NCBI RefSeq assembly: GCF_001561995.1
Contig: NZ_LLWC01000036.1
Coordinates: 345,034 to 409,033, forward strand
Length of the DNA: 64,000 nt
Origin: Polycladidibacter hongkongensis
Lineage (GTDB): Bacteria > Pseudomonadota > Alphaproteobacteria > Rhizobiales > Stappiaceae
Reading direction: 5' to 3'
Below the pieces are notes generated by a model. The model was given only the letters and a program-made list of their open reading frames with translations. It did no database searches and had not been told where the DNA came from. Position 1 is the first letter of the stretch. Every line of letters starts with the position of its first letter. This document shows, one piece after another, positions 15,994 through 25,207 of the stretch. Position numbers and translations under genes: made by a program.

Positions 15994-16434
15994 ATGAACA
16001 TACCGATGATCATTGCCGCTTTCATCTTGATTGCGACCGCACTAATCCACGCTCTGGCTGGTGGGCAGGAGTATTTGATACCGATGATGGATGCCAGCAT
16101 CTCTGTTGATAATGAAGCCGAGCAGAAAGCCCTTTACGCTGTTGTTTGGCATGCAATTACAGCACTTTTTTCCGTTGGTGGAGTGGCCTTGCTTATCGCT
16201 TGCTATGCACGCAGTGGAGTGCGTGCAATTGCATGGCTTTACACAGCTCAGCTATTTTGCTTCTCCAGCCTGTTCCTCTGGCAAGGCTATACTTGGCTAG
16301 GTGAGGTTTACAGTTTGCCGCAATGGGCTTTGTTCGGGCTTAACCTGCTGTTCCTCTTGTGGGGGATCAGGCAGGAGCGCCCCAACCGCAACCGAACGAC
16401 CTCCTCTGCCAGTTCCGCGGTGGCAAACCCTTAA
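15994..16434 (+). CDS. Small four-helix membrane protein of unknown function
   Basis: Not recognised. Protein of 146 residues with four hydrophobic segments: IIAAFILIATALIHALAGG, HAITALFSVGGVALLIACYA, IAWLYTAQLFCFSSLFLW and WALFGLNLLFLLWGI. The C-terminal 20 residues are polar (Asn, Arg, Ser). The ATG at 15994 is preferred over that at 15982 because GGAG stands 6 nt before it. It is a single gene followed by a hairpin at 16454-16483. Upstream is the divergent TetR gene, which might control it. Confidence 0.65.
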   Translation: MNIPMIIAAFILIATALIHALAGGQEYLIPMMDASISVDNEAEQKALYAVVWHAITALFSVGGVALLIACYARSGVRAIAWLYTAQLFCFSSLFLWQGYTWLGEVYSLPQWALFGLNLLFLLWGIRQERPNRNRTTSSASSAVANP

Positions 16435-16453
16435 TAGCCGCGCGGTTGCCCCG

Positions 16454-16483
16454 ATGAGTTCTGCGCACACGCTCAGAACTCAT
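16454..16483 (+). terminator. Hairpin downstream of small membrane protein gene
   Basis: Perfect 10-bp inverted repeat ATGAGTTCTG / CAGAACTCAT around a 10-nt loop, 20 bp after the stop codon at 16434. The sequence after it is A+T rich but has no clean T-run, so terminator strength is uncertain. Confidence 0.45.
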
Positions 16484-16541
16484 ACCTTAGTATTATTTAA
16501 ATTTACTTATATTTTTCAATAGATTATCTTGATAGATCTGG

Positions 16542-16555
16542 TTGATATTTATCAA
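16542..16555. promoter_or_regulatory. FNR/FnrL-type box upstream of the universal stress gene
   Basis: TTGAT-ATTT-ATCAA matches the FNR consensus TTGAT-N4-ATCAA at every conserved base. It lies 126 bp before the usp start codon in an A+T-rich stretch, a plausible activator site for low-oxygen induction. Control of usp genes by FNR-family proteins is well documented in other proteobacteria. Confidence 0.7.
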
Positions 16556-16680
16556 TGCCATGCAAAAGCATATAGCCTAGAAGAATTCTAGGAGCTCAAG
16601 ATTGGGCTGTTTCTTCTATATCTATTAGAGAGTGGAGTAACCACTCCGCCTAAACACTGCATAAGCATGGAGCAGTTTTC

Positions 16681-17511
16681 ATGGCCATCAAAGACATTGT
16701 AACCCTCCTCGATCTCAACGGCGAACAACCTGCGGCACAAGTTGCTATCGAGTTCGCTCGCCAAATCGAAGCACATGTAACCGGCGTTTCTCTTGTGCTG
16801 GAGCCGATTGTACCGGGCTTTATCGCTGCCCCGATGCCGGCGGATTACCTGCAAATGGCGCATAAACAAGCTGTGGACGCTGCAAGCACCGCCTCTGGCG
16901 CATTTGATCGCTTGGTCGAACTTGCCGGAGTTAATGGAGAGAGCCGCCAAGAAACAGTTATTACAGGCGGTTCTTTAGAGCCAATTCTTCAACAAGCACG
17001 CATGACTGATGTTGTAGTGGTTGGGCAGGACAACCCAGAGCAACCAGAGCCAATGCGCGAAGTTGTTATTGAATCGCTGCTGTTTGAGTCCGGCGTTCCG
17101 ACTTTGCTGGTGCCTTACATCTCGCAGGGCAAGTTTTCCTGCAAAAACGTTGTTGTTGCATGGGATGGCAGCCCGACAGCCGCACGTGCCGTACATGCCG
17201 CTTTGCCAATCCTAGAGATGGCAGAGAAGGTCACCATTGTTATCGTGAACAAGGGCAAGCCTGTTGATGGTGAGCCGGGTGCAGATCTGGCAACCTATCT
17301 TGCGCGGCATAACCTTAAAGTTACGGTTGATGTGATCACCAAACCTCCGGTTTCTGTCGCTGACAGTTTGCTAAACTATGTTTCGGAAAACGATGTCGAC
17401 ATGCTGGTTATGGGCGGGTATGGCCACAGCCGGATGCGTGAGTACATTATCGGCGGGGCTACACGGGACATTTTGTCCAGCATGACCGTTCCAGTTCTCA
17501 TGGCGCATTAG
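16681..17511 (+). CDS. Universal stress protein, tandem UspA domains
   Basis: Cytosolic protein of 276 residues made of two Usp folds (about 1-145 and 152-275). The second domain holds the ATP-binding signature: VVAWDGSPTAARAV, then VMGGYGHSRMREYIIGGATRDIL, which contains the G-2x-G-9x-G pattern. The first domain lacks that pattern (VVVGQDNPEQPE) and is probably structural. GGAG precedes the ATG. A perfect FNR box lies upstream, fitting a role under oxygen limitation. Single-gene unit, ended by the hairpin at 17527-17555. Confidence 0.92.
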   Translation: MAIKDIVTLLDLNGEQPAAQVAIEFARQIEAHVTGVSLVLEPIVPGFIAAPMPADYLQMAHKQAVDAASTASGAFDRLVELAGVNGESRQETVITGGSLEPILQQARMTDVVVVGQDNPEQPEPMREVVIESLLFESGVPTLLVPYISQGKFSCKNVVVAWDGSPTAARAVHAALPILEMAEKVTIVIVNKGKPVDGEPGADLATYLARHNLKVTVDVITKPPVSVADSLLNYVSENDVDMLVMGGYGHSRMREYIIGGATRDILSSMTVPVLMAH

Positions 17512-17526
17512 GGCCAGAGAAAGCTA

Positions 17527-17555
17527 AAGCGCTGCCGCGGCACATGGCAGCGCTT
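17527..17555 (+). terminator. Hairpin downstream of usp
   Basis: Perfect 10-bp stem AAGCGCTGCC / GGCAGCGCTT with a 9-nt loop, 15 bp past the usp stop codon. No T-run follows. Likely a transcript 3' end or stabilising structure. Confidence 0.5.
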
Positions 17556-17656
17556 GGCGCATATCAAGGCACATTAAAGCAAGAACTGTTATAACGGCAT
17601 GGTAAGATATCAACCATGTCGTTTTTTATTGGCAGTAACATCAGGCGGGCACCACG

Positions 17657-20401
17657 ATGACTATTCGTAACCTTGAGGGTTTGTTGGCACCCAAATCACT
17701 TGCTCTCATCGGGCCGAATAGCCACGGCGCGTTGGTACTGGAACGCCTGCTGCTTAACATCGCGCATGGAGGGTTTAAGGGCCCCCGCTACATGATCGGC
17801 CTAGAGCAAAGCGCGATTGCAGCAGGAACCTTACAAAACTATCGCAGCTACAAATCTTTGGAAGAGATGAGCGATCCGCTTGATCTTGTGGTCTTACTTT
17901 GCGCGGCCAGCGAGGCCCCTAAGCTGCTGCAGGAGGCCGGAAAGAAAGGGTGCCGCGCGGCGCTGTTGCCTGCGAGCGGTTTTGATGGCTGGGATGAAAG
18001 AGATATTGATGCGCTGCTTGCGGCCGCTCAGCCCTTTAACATCCGCATTTTAGGGCCCGGCTCACTTGGCGTTGCCGCGCCGCATTGCGGCTTAAGTGCG
18101 CTGTTAACATTGGAGACGCCCAAAGCGGGAGAGCTGGCGTTGATTTCGCGCAGCGGCACAATATTCAATGCGACGCTTTCTTGGGCGCAGAATAACGGCA
18201 TAGGTTTTTCTGCGGCGATCTCGCTTGGGCGCCGGGCGGATGTGGATGTCTCAGACTTGCTCGATTATTTTGCGATGGATTTTCGCAGCAAAGCCATTCT
18301 GCTGCACCTTGAGACCATCCGTAATCCTCGCAAGTTTCTTTCTGCCGCAAGGGCTGCGGCGCGGGTAAAGCCGGTGATTGTTATCCGCTCGGGCGCCAGC
18401 CGAGATCGGCCGCAACGCGGCATCACCCACTCTGGCCGCTTGGCAACGCCTGATGCGGTGTATGATGCGGCTTTGCAGCGGGCGGGTGTGCTGCGTGTGC
18501 ATGATCTGGACGAGATGTTTGAAGCGGTAGAAACAGTCACCCGGGTGAAGCCACCGCAAGGGCAGCGCCTTGCTATTCTTGCCAATGGCCGATCTCTCGC
18601 CACGCTGGCAGCTGACCATTGGGAGCGGCTGGGCGGCGAGCTAGCTGCTTTTGGCGCGGAAACACAGGCCCGCCTTAACGCACTGACGCGGGTGGATTCG
18701 GCTGGCGGCAATCCGCTGGTGCTACCAGAAAATGCAAGCACCGGCGAATTTTCACAGGCGCTTGACGAATTGTTGCAAGAGCGCAGTGCAGATGGGGTGC
18801 TCGTGGTGGCAGCGCCCACGGCTTTCAACGATTATGAGGGCATTGCCAAGACAATCGCAGAGGCTGGCAAAAAAGCCCGCAAAGGCATGGGGCGTAGACC
18901 GGCACTCATTGCCACGCTGGCAAGTGGCAGCGCGATGCCGCGCCAAGCACTCGATGAGGCGAAAGTTCCCTGCTTTGCCAGCCCTTCGGATGCGGTACGC
19001 TCCTTTATGCATCTGGTGCGTTATCAGGATGCACAGCGTACTTTGATGTCCGCGCCAGACAGTCTACCCCGGGACTTTAACCCGCAACTGAAACACGCCC
19101 GCCGCGCTGTACAGCAGGCGCTGGAAAGCGGCCAACAATGGCTTACACCGCTGCAGATCCGCGATTTGCTTGGCGCCTATGGCATTCAGCAGGTGGAAAT
19201 GTATTTCGCGCGTACGCTGAATGAAGTGCAAGAAGCTGCCAAGGCATACTTGCGGGTTTATTCCAAGCTGGTGTTGAAGATTTGCAGCCCGCAGCTGATT
19301 TTTAAGTCCGATGTAGGCGGGGTGCAATTGGATCTGGATACGCCCGGGGCGGCGCGCGAAGCGGCGCGGCAGATGCTTGAGCGTTTTGCAAAGCAGTATC
19401 CGCAAGCGCAGATCAGCGGCTTTGAGCTGCAACCACAGATCGACAAATTACAGGCGCTGGAGACCTATGCAGGGCTGGCCAATGACGCTGTGTTTGGCCC
19501 AGTTGTGTTGTTTGGCCGCGGGGGCACCTCGGTTGAGGTGGTGAAAGATAGGGCTATTGATCTGGTGCCGCTTGATCTCAATCTGGCACGCTCGTTGATA
19601 GAGCGTTCGGGCGCGCGCCCGCTGCTTGACGGTTTCCGCAATCGCCCGCCCGCAGATCAGGCGGAGCTGGCCCGCCTTTTGGTAAAGCTCTCGCAGATAT
19701 CTCTGGATTTTCCGGAGGTGGTCGAGCTTGACTTGAACCCAGTGGTGGCCGATGCCAATGGCCTGATGGTGTTGGATGCGCGCGTGGCCATTGCCCCTGC
19801 TGCGCAGGATCGGCGCAGCTTGCAGCGGCGTTTGCCGATTGCCCCCTACCCGCGCGAATGGGAACATACGCAAAAGCTGAAGGATGGGCGCGAAATCTTT
19901 ATTCGCCCTGTCCGGCCCGAAGATCAGGCGCTGTTTAAAACGTTCTTCCAGTCGGTTTCGCAGGAGGATTTGCGGCTACGCTTCTTTGCGCCTGTTAAAG
20001 AATTTAGCCACGCCTTTCTCGCCCGCCTGGTGCAGCTGGATTATACCCGGGCCATGGCGTTTGCTGCGTTTGATAAGGATACTGATAACATGCTGGGCGT
20101 GGTGCGCCTGCATTGCAACCCGGATCATACGGTGGGGGAATACGCGGTTATGGTGCAATCAGAGCTGAAAGGGCTGGGGCTGGGATGGATGCTTATGCAG
20201 CTTATTCTGCGGTATGCGCAGGTGGATGGCATCGCCACAGTTAAGGGCGAGGTACTGCGCGAGAATACCACCATGCTGGCCATGTGCCGCAAGCTCGGGT
20301 TTAGCAGCAGCCGTGCCCCCGATGATGATAGCCTTAGTGTGGTGACACTGGATGTGGAGCAGGCCGAGCATGACTTTCTGCTTACTGGCCCGCTGGAGTG
20401 A
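17657..20401 (+). CDS. Acyl-CoA synthetase (ADP-forming)-like protein fused to GNAT acetyltransferase (Pat/PatZ type)
   Basis: Fusion of 914 residues. Order: CoA-binding domain (about 10-130), succinyl-CoA-ligase-like flavodoxin domains (about 150-460), ATP-grasp domain (about 490-700), then a GNAT domain (about 740-890; DYTRAMAFAAF, VMVQSELKGLGLGWMLMQLIL). Enzymes of this shape acetylate lysines of other proteins, notably acetyl-CoA synthetase, using acetyl-CoA, with the synthetase part acting as a sensor. A histidine at residue 258 (ITHSGRLA) lies where ADP-forming synthetases carry the phospho-histidine region, so some synthetase activity cannot be excluded. A weak AGGCGG precedes the ATG. 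No acs gene is adjacent. Confidence 0.88.
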   Translation: MTIRNLEGLLAPKSLALIGPNSHGALVLERLLLNIAHGGFKGPRYMIGLEQSAIAAGTLQNYRSYKSLEEMSDPLDLVVLLCAASEAPKLLQEAGKKGCRAALLPASGFDGWDERDIDALLAAAQPFNIRILGPGSLGVAAPHCGLSALLTLETPKAGELALISRSGTIFNATLSWAQNNGIGFSAAISLGRRADVDVSDLLDYFAMDFRSKAILLHLETIRNPRKFLSAARAAARVKPVIVIRSGASRDRPQRGITHSGRLATPDAVYDAALQRAGVLRVHDLDEMFEAVETVTRVKPPQGQRLAILANGRSLATLAADHWERLGGELAAFGAETQARLNALTRVDSAGGNPLVLPENASTGEFSQALDELLQERSADGVLVVAAPTAFNDYEGIAKTIAEAGKKARKGMGRRPALIATLASGSAMPRQALDEAKVPCFASPSDAVRSFMHLVRYQDAQRTLMSAPDSLPRDFNPQLKHARRAVQQALESGQQWLTPLQIRDLLGAYGIQQVEMYFARTLNEVQEAAKAYLRVYSKLVLKICSPQLIFKSDVGGVQLDLDTPGAAREAARQMLERFAKQYPQAQISGFELQPQIDKLQALETYAGLANDAVFGPVVLFGRGGTSVEVVKDRAIDLVPLDLNLARSLIERSGARPLLDGFRNRPPADQAELARLLVKLSQISLDFPEVVELDLNPVVADANGLMVLDARVAIAPAAQDRRSLQRRLPIAPYPREWEHTQKLKDGREIFIRPVRPEDQALFKTFFQSVSQEDLRLRFFAPVKEFSHAFLARLVQLDYTRAMAFAAFDKDTDNMLGVVRLHCNPDHTVGEYAVMVQSELKGLGLGWMLMQLILRYAQVDGIATVKGEVLRENTTMLAMCRKLGFSSSRAPDDDSLSVVTLDVEQAEHDFLLTGPLE

Positions 20402-20420
20402 AGCGCTACGGCAGCTTGGC

Positions 20421-22097
20421 TCACGGGTTCTTTTGCTGAGCGGCTGTACGGATTTGCGACAGACTGGCAGCGGGTGTAATCGCCTCAGGATCAAGCAGCA
20501 AGTGCAAGAAGCTCGGCCTGTTATGCGCAAGAGCGGTCTTTAGCGCCCCTTCAAATTGTGCAGCCGTTTCCACGCGGTGCGCAGCAAAGCCATAGGCTGT
20601 GGCGATGCTGCCAAAATCCGGATTTTGCAAAGTGGTCGCGCTGACGCGTCCGGGATAGGTACGCTCTTGATGCATGCGAATGGTGCCATACATGCCGTTG
20701 TCGACAGCGATGACGATTATATTGGCTTGCTCTTGCGCAGCCGTAGCCAGCTCTTGAATGGTCATTTGCAGGCAGCCATCACCAGCGAAGCAAAGCACTT
20801 GCCTATCAGGATGCTGTAGCTTGGCAGCAATCGCGGCTGGCAGGCCGTAGCCCATGGAGCCCGAAGTTGGTGCCAGTTGCGAGCCAAAGCTGCGGAAACG
20901 GTGAAAACGGTGTACCCATGTGGCGTAATTTCCCGCCCCGTTGGTGATGATGGTGTCTGTTGGTGCATGGCACGCAATGACCTCCATCACCTCGCGCATT
21001 TGCAAACTGCCGGGGATTTGCGGGCGGGCGCCGCTCCATGCCTCATAGTCGGTGCGGCGAGCGTCTCGCCACTCTTGCCAGTTTGTTTCTAGGCTTTGTG
21101 CAATGGTTTCCAACGCAGCGCAAAAGCTGGCAGGATCGGCACAGATTGCAAGATCCGGCTGGTAAAGGCGCCCCAGTGCTAGCGGATCCGGCAAGACGTG
21201 TAGCAGCTGCTGCTCAGGTACGGGAATATCCAGCAACTCGTAGGATTGGCTTGGCATTTCGGAGAGTTCCTCTCCGATAACCAACAGGAGGTCTGCCGCT
21301 TCTATAGCTGCGCGCAGGGCCGGATTGATGCCGATGCCCACATCACCCGCATAACACGGGTGGGTGTGATCAAACAGCATTTGCCGACGGAAGCCACAGG
21401 CAACCGGCAGGTTTAGCTTTTCAGCGCTTTTTTGCAAGGACGCCACGGCTGCCGCACTCCAGCGGGCACCGCCGACGATGGCAAGCGGACGCTTGGCAGC
21501 GCTTAGTTTGGCCTCTAGCTCTGCTTGCTGCAGGTTAGACAAAGCAGCTGCCACCGGCTCCACCCGCACCACTGGCTTTGGGCTTGCGCTTTGTTGCAGC
21601 ATGTCTTCTGGAAGGGCAAGGACAACCGGGCCGGGATTACCAGACATGGCAATGCGATAAGCGCGGGCGATAAACTCTGGAATGCGGCTGGCGTGGTCTA
21701 TCTCCGCCACCCACTTGGCCATTTTGCCAAACATCTGGCGGTAGTCGACCTCTTGAAACGCATCCCGTTCGCGCATTTGGCTGTCGATCTGGCCAACAAA
21801 CAGGATCATCGGCGTTCTGTCTTGCTGGGCAACATGCACACCGGCGGCAGCATTGGTTGCGCCGGGGCCTCTGGTAACCATGCAAATACCGGGGCGGCCC
21901 GTAAGCTTGCCGTGCGCCTCTGCCATCATGGCCGCGCCGCCCTCTTGCCGACAGACGGTTACAGGGATGCTGGCATCATGCAGGCCATCCAGCACCGGGA
22001 GATAGCTTTCACCCGGCACACAAAACACGCGCTCTGCGCCTTGTGCAGCCAGTGCTTCGACGATCAAATGCCCTGCGGCCTGTTGTTGCTCTTGCAT
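20421..22097 (-). CDS. Thiamine-diphosphate-dependent enzyme, acetolactate-synthase-like
   Basis: Protein of 558 residues in the IlvB/benzoylformate-decarboxylase superfamily. Three domains: N-terminal pyrimidine-binding (1-165) with the catalytic Glu in VCRQEGGAAMMAEAHGK, a central domain (about 185-330), and the diphosphate-binding domain with GSMGYGLPAAIAAKL and the metal-binding GDG...N motif (GDGCLQMTIQELATAAQEQ, then VDN). Strong site GGAGGG before the ATG. There is no small subunit (ilvH) nearby, so it is probably not the biosynthetic acetolactate synthase; sulfoacetaldehyde, oxalyl-CoA or other 2-oxo-acid substrates are possible. The gene is convergent with the Pat-type fusion. Confidence 0.85.
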   Translation of the reverse strand: MQEQQQAAGHLIVEALAAQGAERVFCVPGESYLPVLDGLHDASIPVTVCRQEGGAAMMAEAHGKLTGRPGICMVTRGPGATNAAAGVHVAQQDRTPMILFVGQIDSQMRERDAFQEVDYRQMFGKMAKWVAEIDHASRIPEFIARAYRIAMSGNPGPVVLALPEDMLQQSASPKPVVRVEPVAAALSNLQQAELEAKLSAAKRPLAIVGGARWSAAAVASLQKSAEKLNLPVACGFRRQMLFDHTHPCYAGDVGIGINPALRAAIEAADLLLVIGEELSEMPSQSYELLDIPVPEQQLLHVLPDPLALGRLYQPDLAICADPASFCAALETIAQSLETNWQEWRDARRTDYEAWSGARPQIPGSLQMREVMEVIACHAPTDTIITNGAGNYATWVHRFHRFRSFGSQLAPTSGSMGYGLPAAIAAKLQHPDRQVLCFAGDGCLQMTIQELATAAQEQANIIVIAVDNGMYGTIRMHQERTYPGRVSATTLQNPDFGSIATAYGFAAHRVETAAQFEGALKTALAHNRPSFLHLLLDPEAITPAASLSQIRTAAQQKNP

Positions 22098-22372
22098 GCT
22101 ATGCCCTCCTCCAAGCAGGCAAGGAGAGTATCGGCAACTACGTAGTTTGCATATGCGCCATGTTTCTTTGAGCTATTCCAAATTGGAATGGTTCGAGCGA
22201 TTTTGGCTCTTGGTAAGGGCGTTTTTGTCTCGCATTCCTCTTAGCGAAACACTGATGGACAAAAAACCGCGATATGTCGCAGATCCAACTGAACAAGGAC
22301 AAGTTATGTCAGCATGGGTGCCGTTATTTTATCTATGCGAATAATATCATTGAGATATTTTGAGGTCGAAAG

Positions 22373-22389
22373 TCTCGAATATTTCTAAA
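22373..22389. promoter_or_regulatory. Possible Irr box (ICE motif) upstream of feoAB
   Basis: TCTCGAA-TAT-TTCTAAA matches the rhizobial iron-control element (TTTAGAA-N3-TTCTAAA) at 12 of 14 arm positions; the right arm is exact. It lies about 145 bp before feoA, next to the FNR box. Function is inferred from the motif only. Confidence 0.35.
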
Positions 22390-22445
22390 CTACAACTCCC
22401 CAAGATTTTTTCCCGCCTGGGACGCACTTTTACGCACTTGTCAAG

Positions 22446-22459
22446 TTGATCCGCGTCAA
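22446..22459. promoter_or_regulatory. FNR/FnrL-type box upstream of feoAB
   Basis: TTGAT-CCGC-GTCAA differs from the FNR consensus TTGAT-N4-ATCAA at one base. It lies 75 bp before the feoA start codon. Fe(II) uptake by Feo is useful when oxygen is low, and FNR control of feo is known in other proteobacteria. Confidence 0.6.
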
Positions 22460-22533
22460 TGCAAATGGTTCGCAGTTGCAGACAACTAAAGAAAACAGCC
22501 ATTTCCCCCAGCCGGTTTTCGGGAGTATCCAAT

Positions 22534-22854
22534 ATGTTTGGGCCAGCCGTCGAAACTTTTGACCAGCCAGTTCACAAAGAAACCCTTGCACCCTTCAAGC
22601 CAAGTTTTACCGTGCCAGAACACGCCATTCGCCTGACGGAGGCTCCGCTTGAGTGCACGTTCTGGATTGTTCGGCTTGGTAGCAGCTGCGCGCTTTCTTT
22701 AAAGCTGCGGGCGCTGGGACTTGCAGATAACACTGCGCTCAGTGTTTTATCCGGGCATGGACGCGGACCGCGTGTGGTGCGCTGCGGCGCGGCACGGGTG
22801 GCACTCAGCTATGAGTTAGCCAGTGAAATTCTCGTCGTGGAGGAAGGGCAATGA
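22534..22854 (+). CDS. feoA: Ferrous iron transport protein A
   Basis: Cytosolic SH3-like protein of 106 residues that assists FeoB. The FeoA domain covers about residues 33-103 (IRLTEAPLECTFWIVRLGSS, LKLRALGLADNTALSVLSG, VRCGAARVALSYELASEILV). The ATG at 22534 has GGGAG 8 nt upstream; the upstream ATG at 22459 overlaps the FNR box and is rejected. The first 30 residues before the domain are an extension of unknown role. The stop overlaps the feoB start by 4 bp (ATGA), so translation is coupled. Confidence 0.9.
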   Translation: MFGPAVETFDQPVHKETLAPFKPSFTVPEHAIRLTEAPLECTFWIVRLGSSCALSLKLRALGLADNTALSVLSGHGRGPRVVRCGAARVALSYELASEILVVEEGQ

Positions 22855-25196
22855 GCTGCCACGGCACTTCGGCACAGGCCCCGCAAGGATTACCAAGGGC
22901 GTTCCTCGTTGGAACTGCGAACTCTGGAAAAACCTCCCTCTTCAACCTATTGACCGGCAGTCGGCAACACATAGGCAATTGGCCCGGCGTGACTGTTGAT
23001 CGTAAGAGCGGCCTATGTCGGCTCGCAAGCAGTGATCTGGATGTTCTAGATTTACCCGGTGTCGCAACCCTCTCTTCTCCCGAGGATGAGCGCATTGACG
23101 AAAGCATAACCCGGCAAGCCCTGTTAAACGATCGCCCTGATGTGCTGCTGTGTGTACTAGACCCGACCATGCTGGAGCGGTCTTTGGCTGTACTGTTGCA
23201 GAGCTTGGTGCATCAGCGGCCCACCATTGCGGTGGTGAGCAAAAAGGACCTTTGTCAGGCTGACGAGATCGAAGAAGCCTGCGAGCGGTTAAGCGTTGCC
23301 CTTGGCATTCCGGTTGTGGCGATTTCTGCGCATAACGGCGATGGGCTTGCCGATTTACAAAGCGAGATTGCCCAGGTACTAAGTGAGCCTTGGCCCGAGC
23401 GGCCCCTGCATACCGACCCCTACGAACTGCGCGATGGCATAGAGGCGTTGGCGCACTTACTGGTCAGTAAGCACTCAGTTTCCCTAGGGCTAGCCCCGGC
23501 ATTGGCGTGCCGCCTGTTGGAAGAAGATGCTTTGGCCGCCAGAGCTCTTGGAGCAGAGGCGGCGGAGCATGTGGCGCTGATTTCGACGAAGCTTGAGCAG
23601 CAGCTTGGCGATCCGACAGCGCTGGTGATGGCGAGCAGCTATTTTAGCCGCGCGATTTCGCTTGCAGGGCTGATGGATCTTCCAGAACCGAAGCAAGTGC
23701 GCGAGACCAGCGATAAGATCGACCGCATCGTGCTTTCCAAGCGCTTTGGCTTTCCCATTTTTCTTGGGGTGATGTATGCGATGTTCTTCATCGCGATTAA
23801 TGTTTCCTCGGTGTTTATTGACTTCTTCGACGGGGTGGGCGCTGCGCTGTTTGTCGAGGCACCTGCCCTGCTGTTAACCAGCATGGGGCTAAGTGATAAC
23901 GCGTTGGCTGTCATCGTCGCTGGCGTGGGCGCGGGCTTGCAGACCGTGCTCACCTTTGCGCCGGTTGTTGGCATCTTGTTTCTTTGCCAGATCTTTCTGG
24001 AACAGAGTGGCTACATGGCGCGGGCCGCCGTTGTTACCGATCAACTGATGCACAAATTGGGCCTGCCGGGGCGCGCATTCCTGCCGCTTATCTTGGGGTT
24101 TGGCTGCACGGTCCCTGCCGTTATTGCCACTCGCACGCTGGAAAGCCGACGCGAGCGGGTGATGACAGCGATGATGGCGCCGTTTATGTCTTGCGGGGCG
24201 CGTTTGCCTGTTTACGCCTTGTTTGCGGCGGCATTCTTTCCCGATAACGGGCAGAACTTGGTGTTTGTTCTCTACCTGATCGGTGTGGGCATGGCGTTGT
24301 TTACCGGGCTGGTGCTGTCCCACTCGCTTTATCGCAACCGCTCTTCAAGCCTTGCTATTGAGTTGCCAGCCTATCAGCTGCCCGAATTTAAGGGGCTGAT
24401 GCGCATGGTTTGGGTCCGTCTGAAGGGCTTTATGCTGGGTGCGGGCAAAATCATTGTACTGGTGGTGGCTGTGCTTTCAGCCCTCAACTCGGTCGATTTT
24501 GAGGGCAATCTTGGTAACGAAAGTAATGGGACCTCTGTCTTGGCTGTGGTTTCCAAAAAGGTTACGCCGGTGCTGGCGCCCATGGGCATCCGAGAACAGG
24601 ACTGGGCGGCAACGGTTGGCCTTGTGACCGGCATTTTCGCCAAGGAAACCGTAGTCGGCACTTTACAAGCGCTTTACATTCACGAGGAAGATGCAGGAGA
24701 GCCGGACCCGCTTGGCACGCTCAGCGGTACTTTTAGCGGCATGATTGACGGCTTTGTGGGCCTAACCTCCCAGTTGCTTGATCCGCTTGGGCTCGACATC
24801 GGCGACACCTCCAACTTTGAAGTAGCGGCGGAAGAACAAGAGGTCGCAGCATCGACGTTTACCGCACTTGTCGCACACTTTGACGGCAAGGTTGGCGCTT
24901 TTGCCTATATGATAGCGGTGTTGCTTTACATCCCTTGCGCGGCGGCTTTGGCGACGATTTGGCGAGAGCTCGGGCGCAACTGGGCCTTGTTTGCTGGCGG
25001 CTGGACCACCTTGCTTGCCTATTGCGGATCGGTGTTTGCTTATCAGGCCGGAACCTTTACCCGGCATCCTGCAAGTTCTGGTGCATGGTTGATTGGCGTG
25101 GTGCTGGTTGTTGGCGGAGTTTTCTACGCCATGCGCGTGATCGCCAATCGCGAGCAACAGAGCATCACCTCAGCGCGCGCTGTTGCGGCAGAATAG
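22851..25196 (+). CDS. feoB: Ferrous iron transport protein B
   Basis: Fe(II) transporter of 781 residues in the inner membrane. N-terminal G domain: G1 GTANSGKTS (21-29), G3 DLPG, G4 SKKD, then a helical GDI-like spacer (about 185-270), then eight or so membrane segments in two inverted Gate motifs (GILFLCQIFLEQSGYMARAA; LGFGCTVPAVIATRTLES with the conserved cysteine). The G1 loop reads GTANSGKTS, whereas most FeoB proteins have GNPNSGKTT, so nucleotide handling may differ slightly. Second gene of feoABC, overlapping feoA by 4 bp. Confidence 0.96.
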   Translation: MSCHGTSAQAPQGLPRAFLVGTANSGKTSLFNLLTGSRQHIGNWPGVTVDRKSGLCRLASSDLDVLDLPGVATLSSPEDERIDESITRQALLNDRPDVLLCVLDPTMLERSLAVLLQSLVHQRPTIAVVSKKDLCQADEIEEACERLSVALGIPVVAISAHNGDGLADLQSEIAQVLSEPWPERPLHTDPYELRDGIEALAHLLVSKHSVSLGLAPALACRLLEEDALAARALGAEAAEHVALISTKLEQQLGDPTALVMASSYFSRAISLAGLMDLPEPKQVRETSDKIDRIVLSKRFGFPIFLGVMYAMFFIAINVSSVFIDFFDGVGAALFVEAPALLLTSMGLSDNALAVIVAGVGAGLQTVLTFAPVVGILFLCQIFLEQSGYMARAAVVTDQLMHKLGLPGRAFLPLILGFGCTVPAVIATRTLESRRERVMTAMMAPFMSCGARLPVYALFAAAFFPDNGQNLVFVLYLIGVGMALFTGLVLSHSLYRNRSSSLAIELPAYQLPEFKGLMRMVWVRLKGFMLGAGKIIVLVVAVLSALNSVDFEGNLGNESNGTSVLAVVSKKVTPVLAPMGIREQDWAATVGLVTGIFAKETVVGTLQALYIHEEDAGEPDPLGTLSGTFSGMIDGFVGLTSQLLDPLGLDIGDTSNFEVAAEEQEVAASTFTALVAHFDGKVGAFAYMIAVLLYIPCAAALATIWRELGRNWALFAGGWTTLLAYCGSVFAYQAGTFTRHPASSGAWLIGVVLVVGGVFYAMRVIANREQQSITSARAVAAE

Positions 25197-25207
25197 GAGA
25201 AAGAGCG

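Noticed and set aside
22096..22344. Rightward frame of 82 codons between the ThDP enzyme and feoA
   Set aside because: No ribosome binding site, overlaps the start of the ThDP gene, and the translation resembles no known protein.
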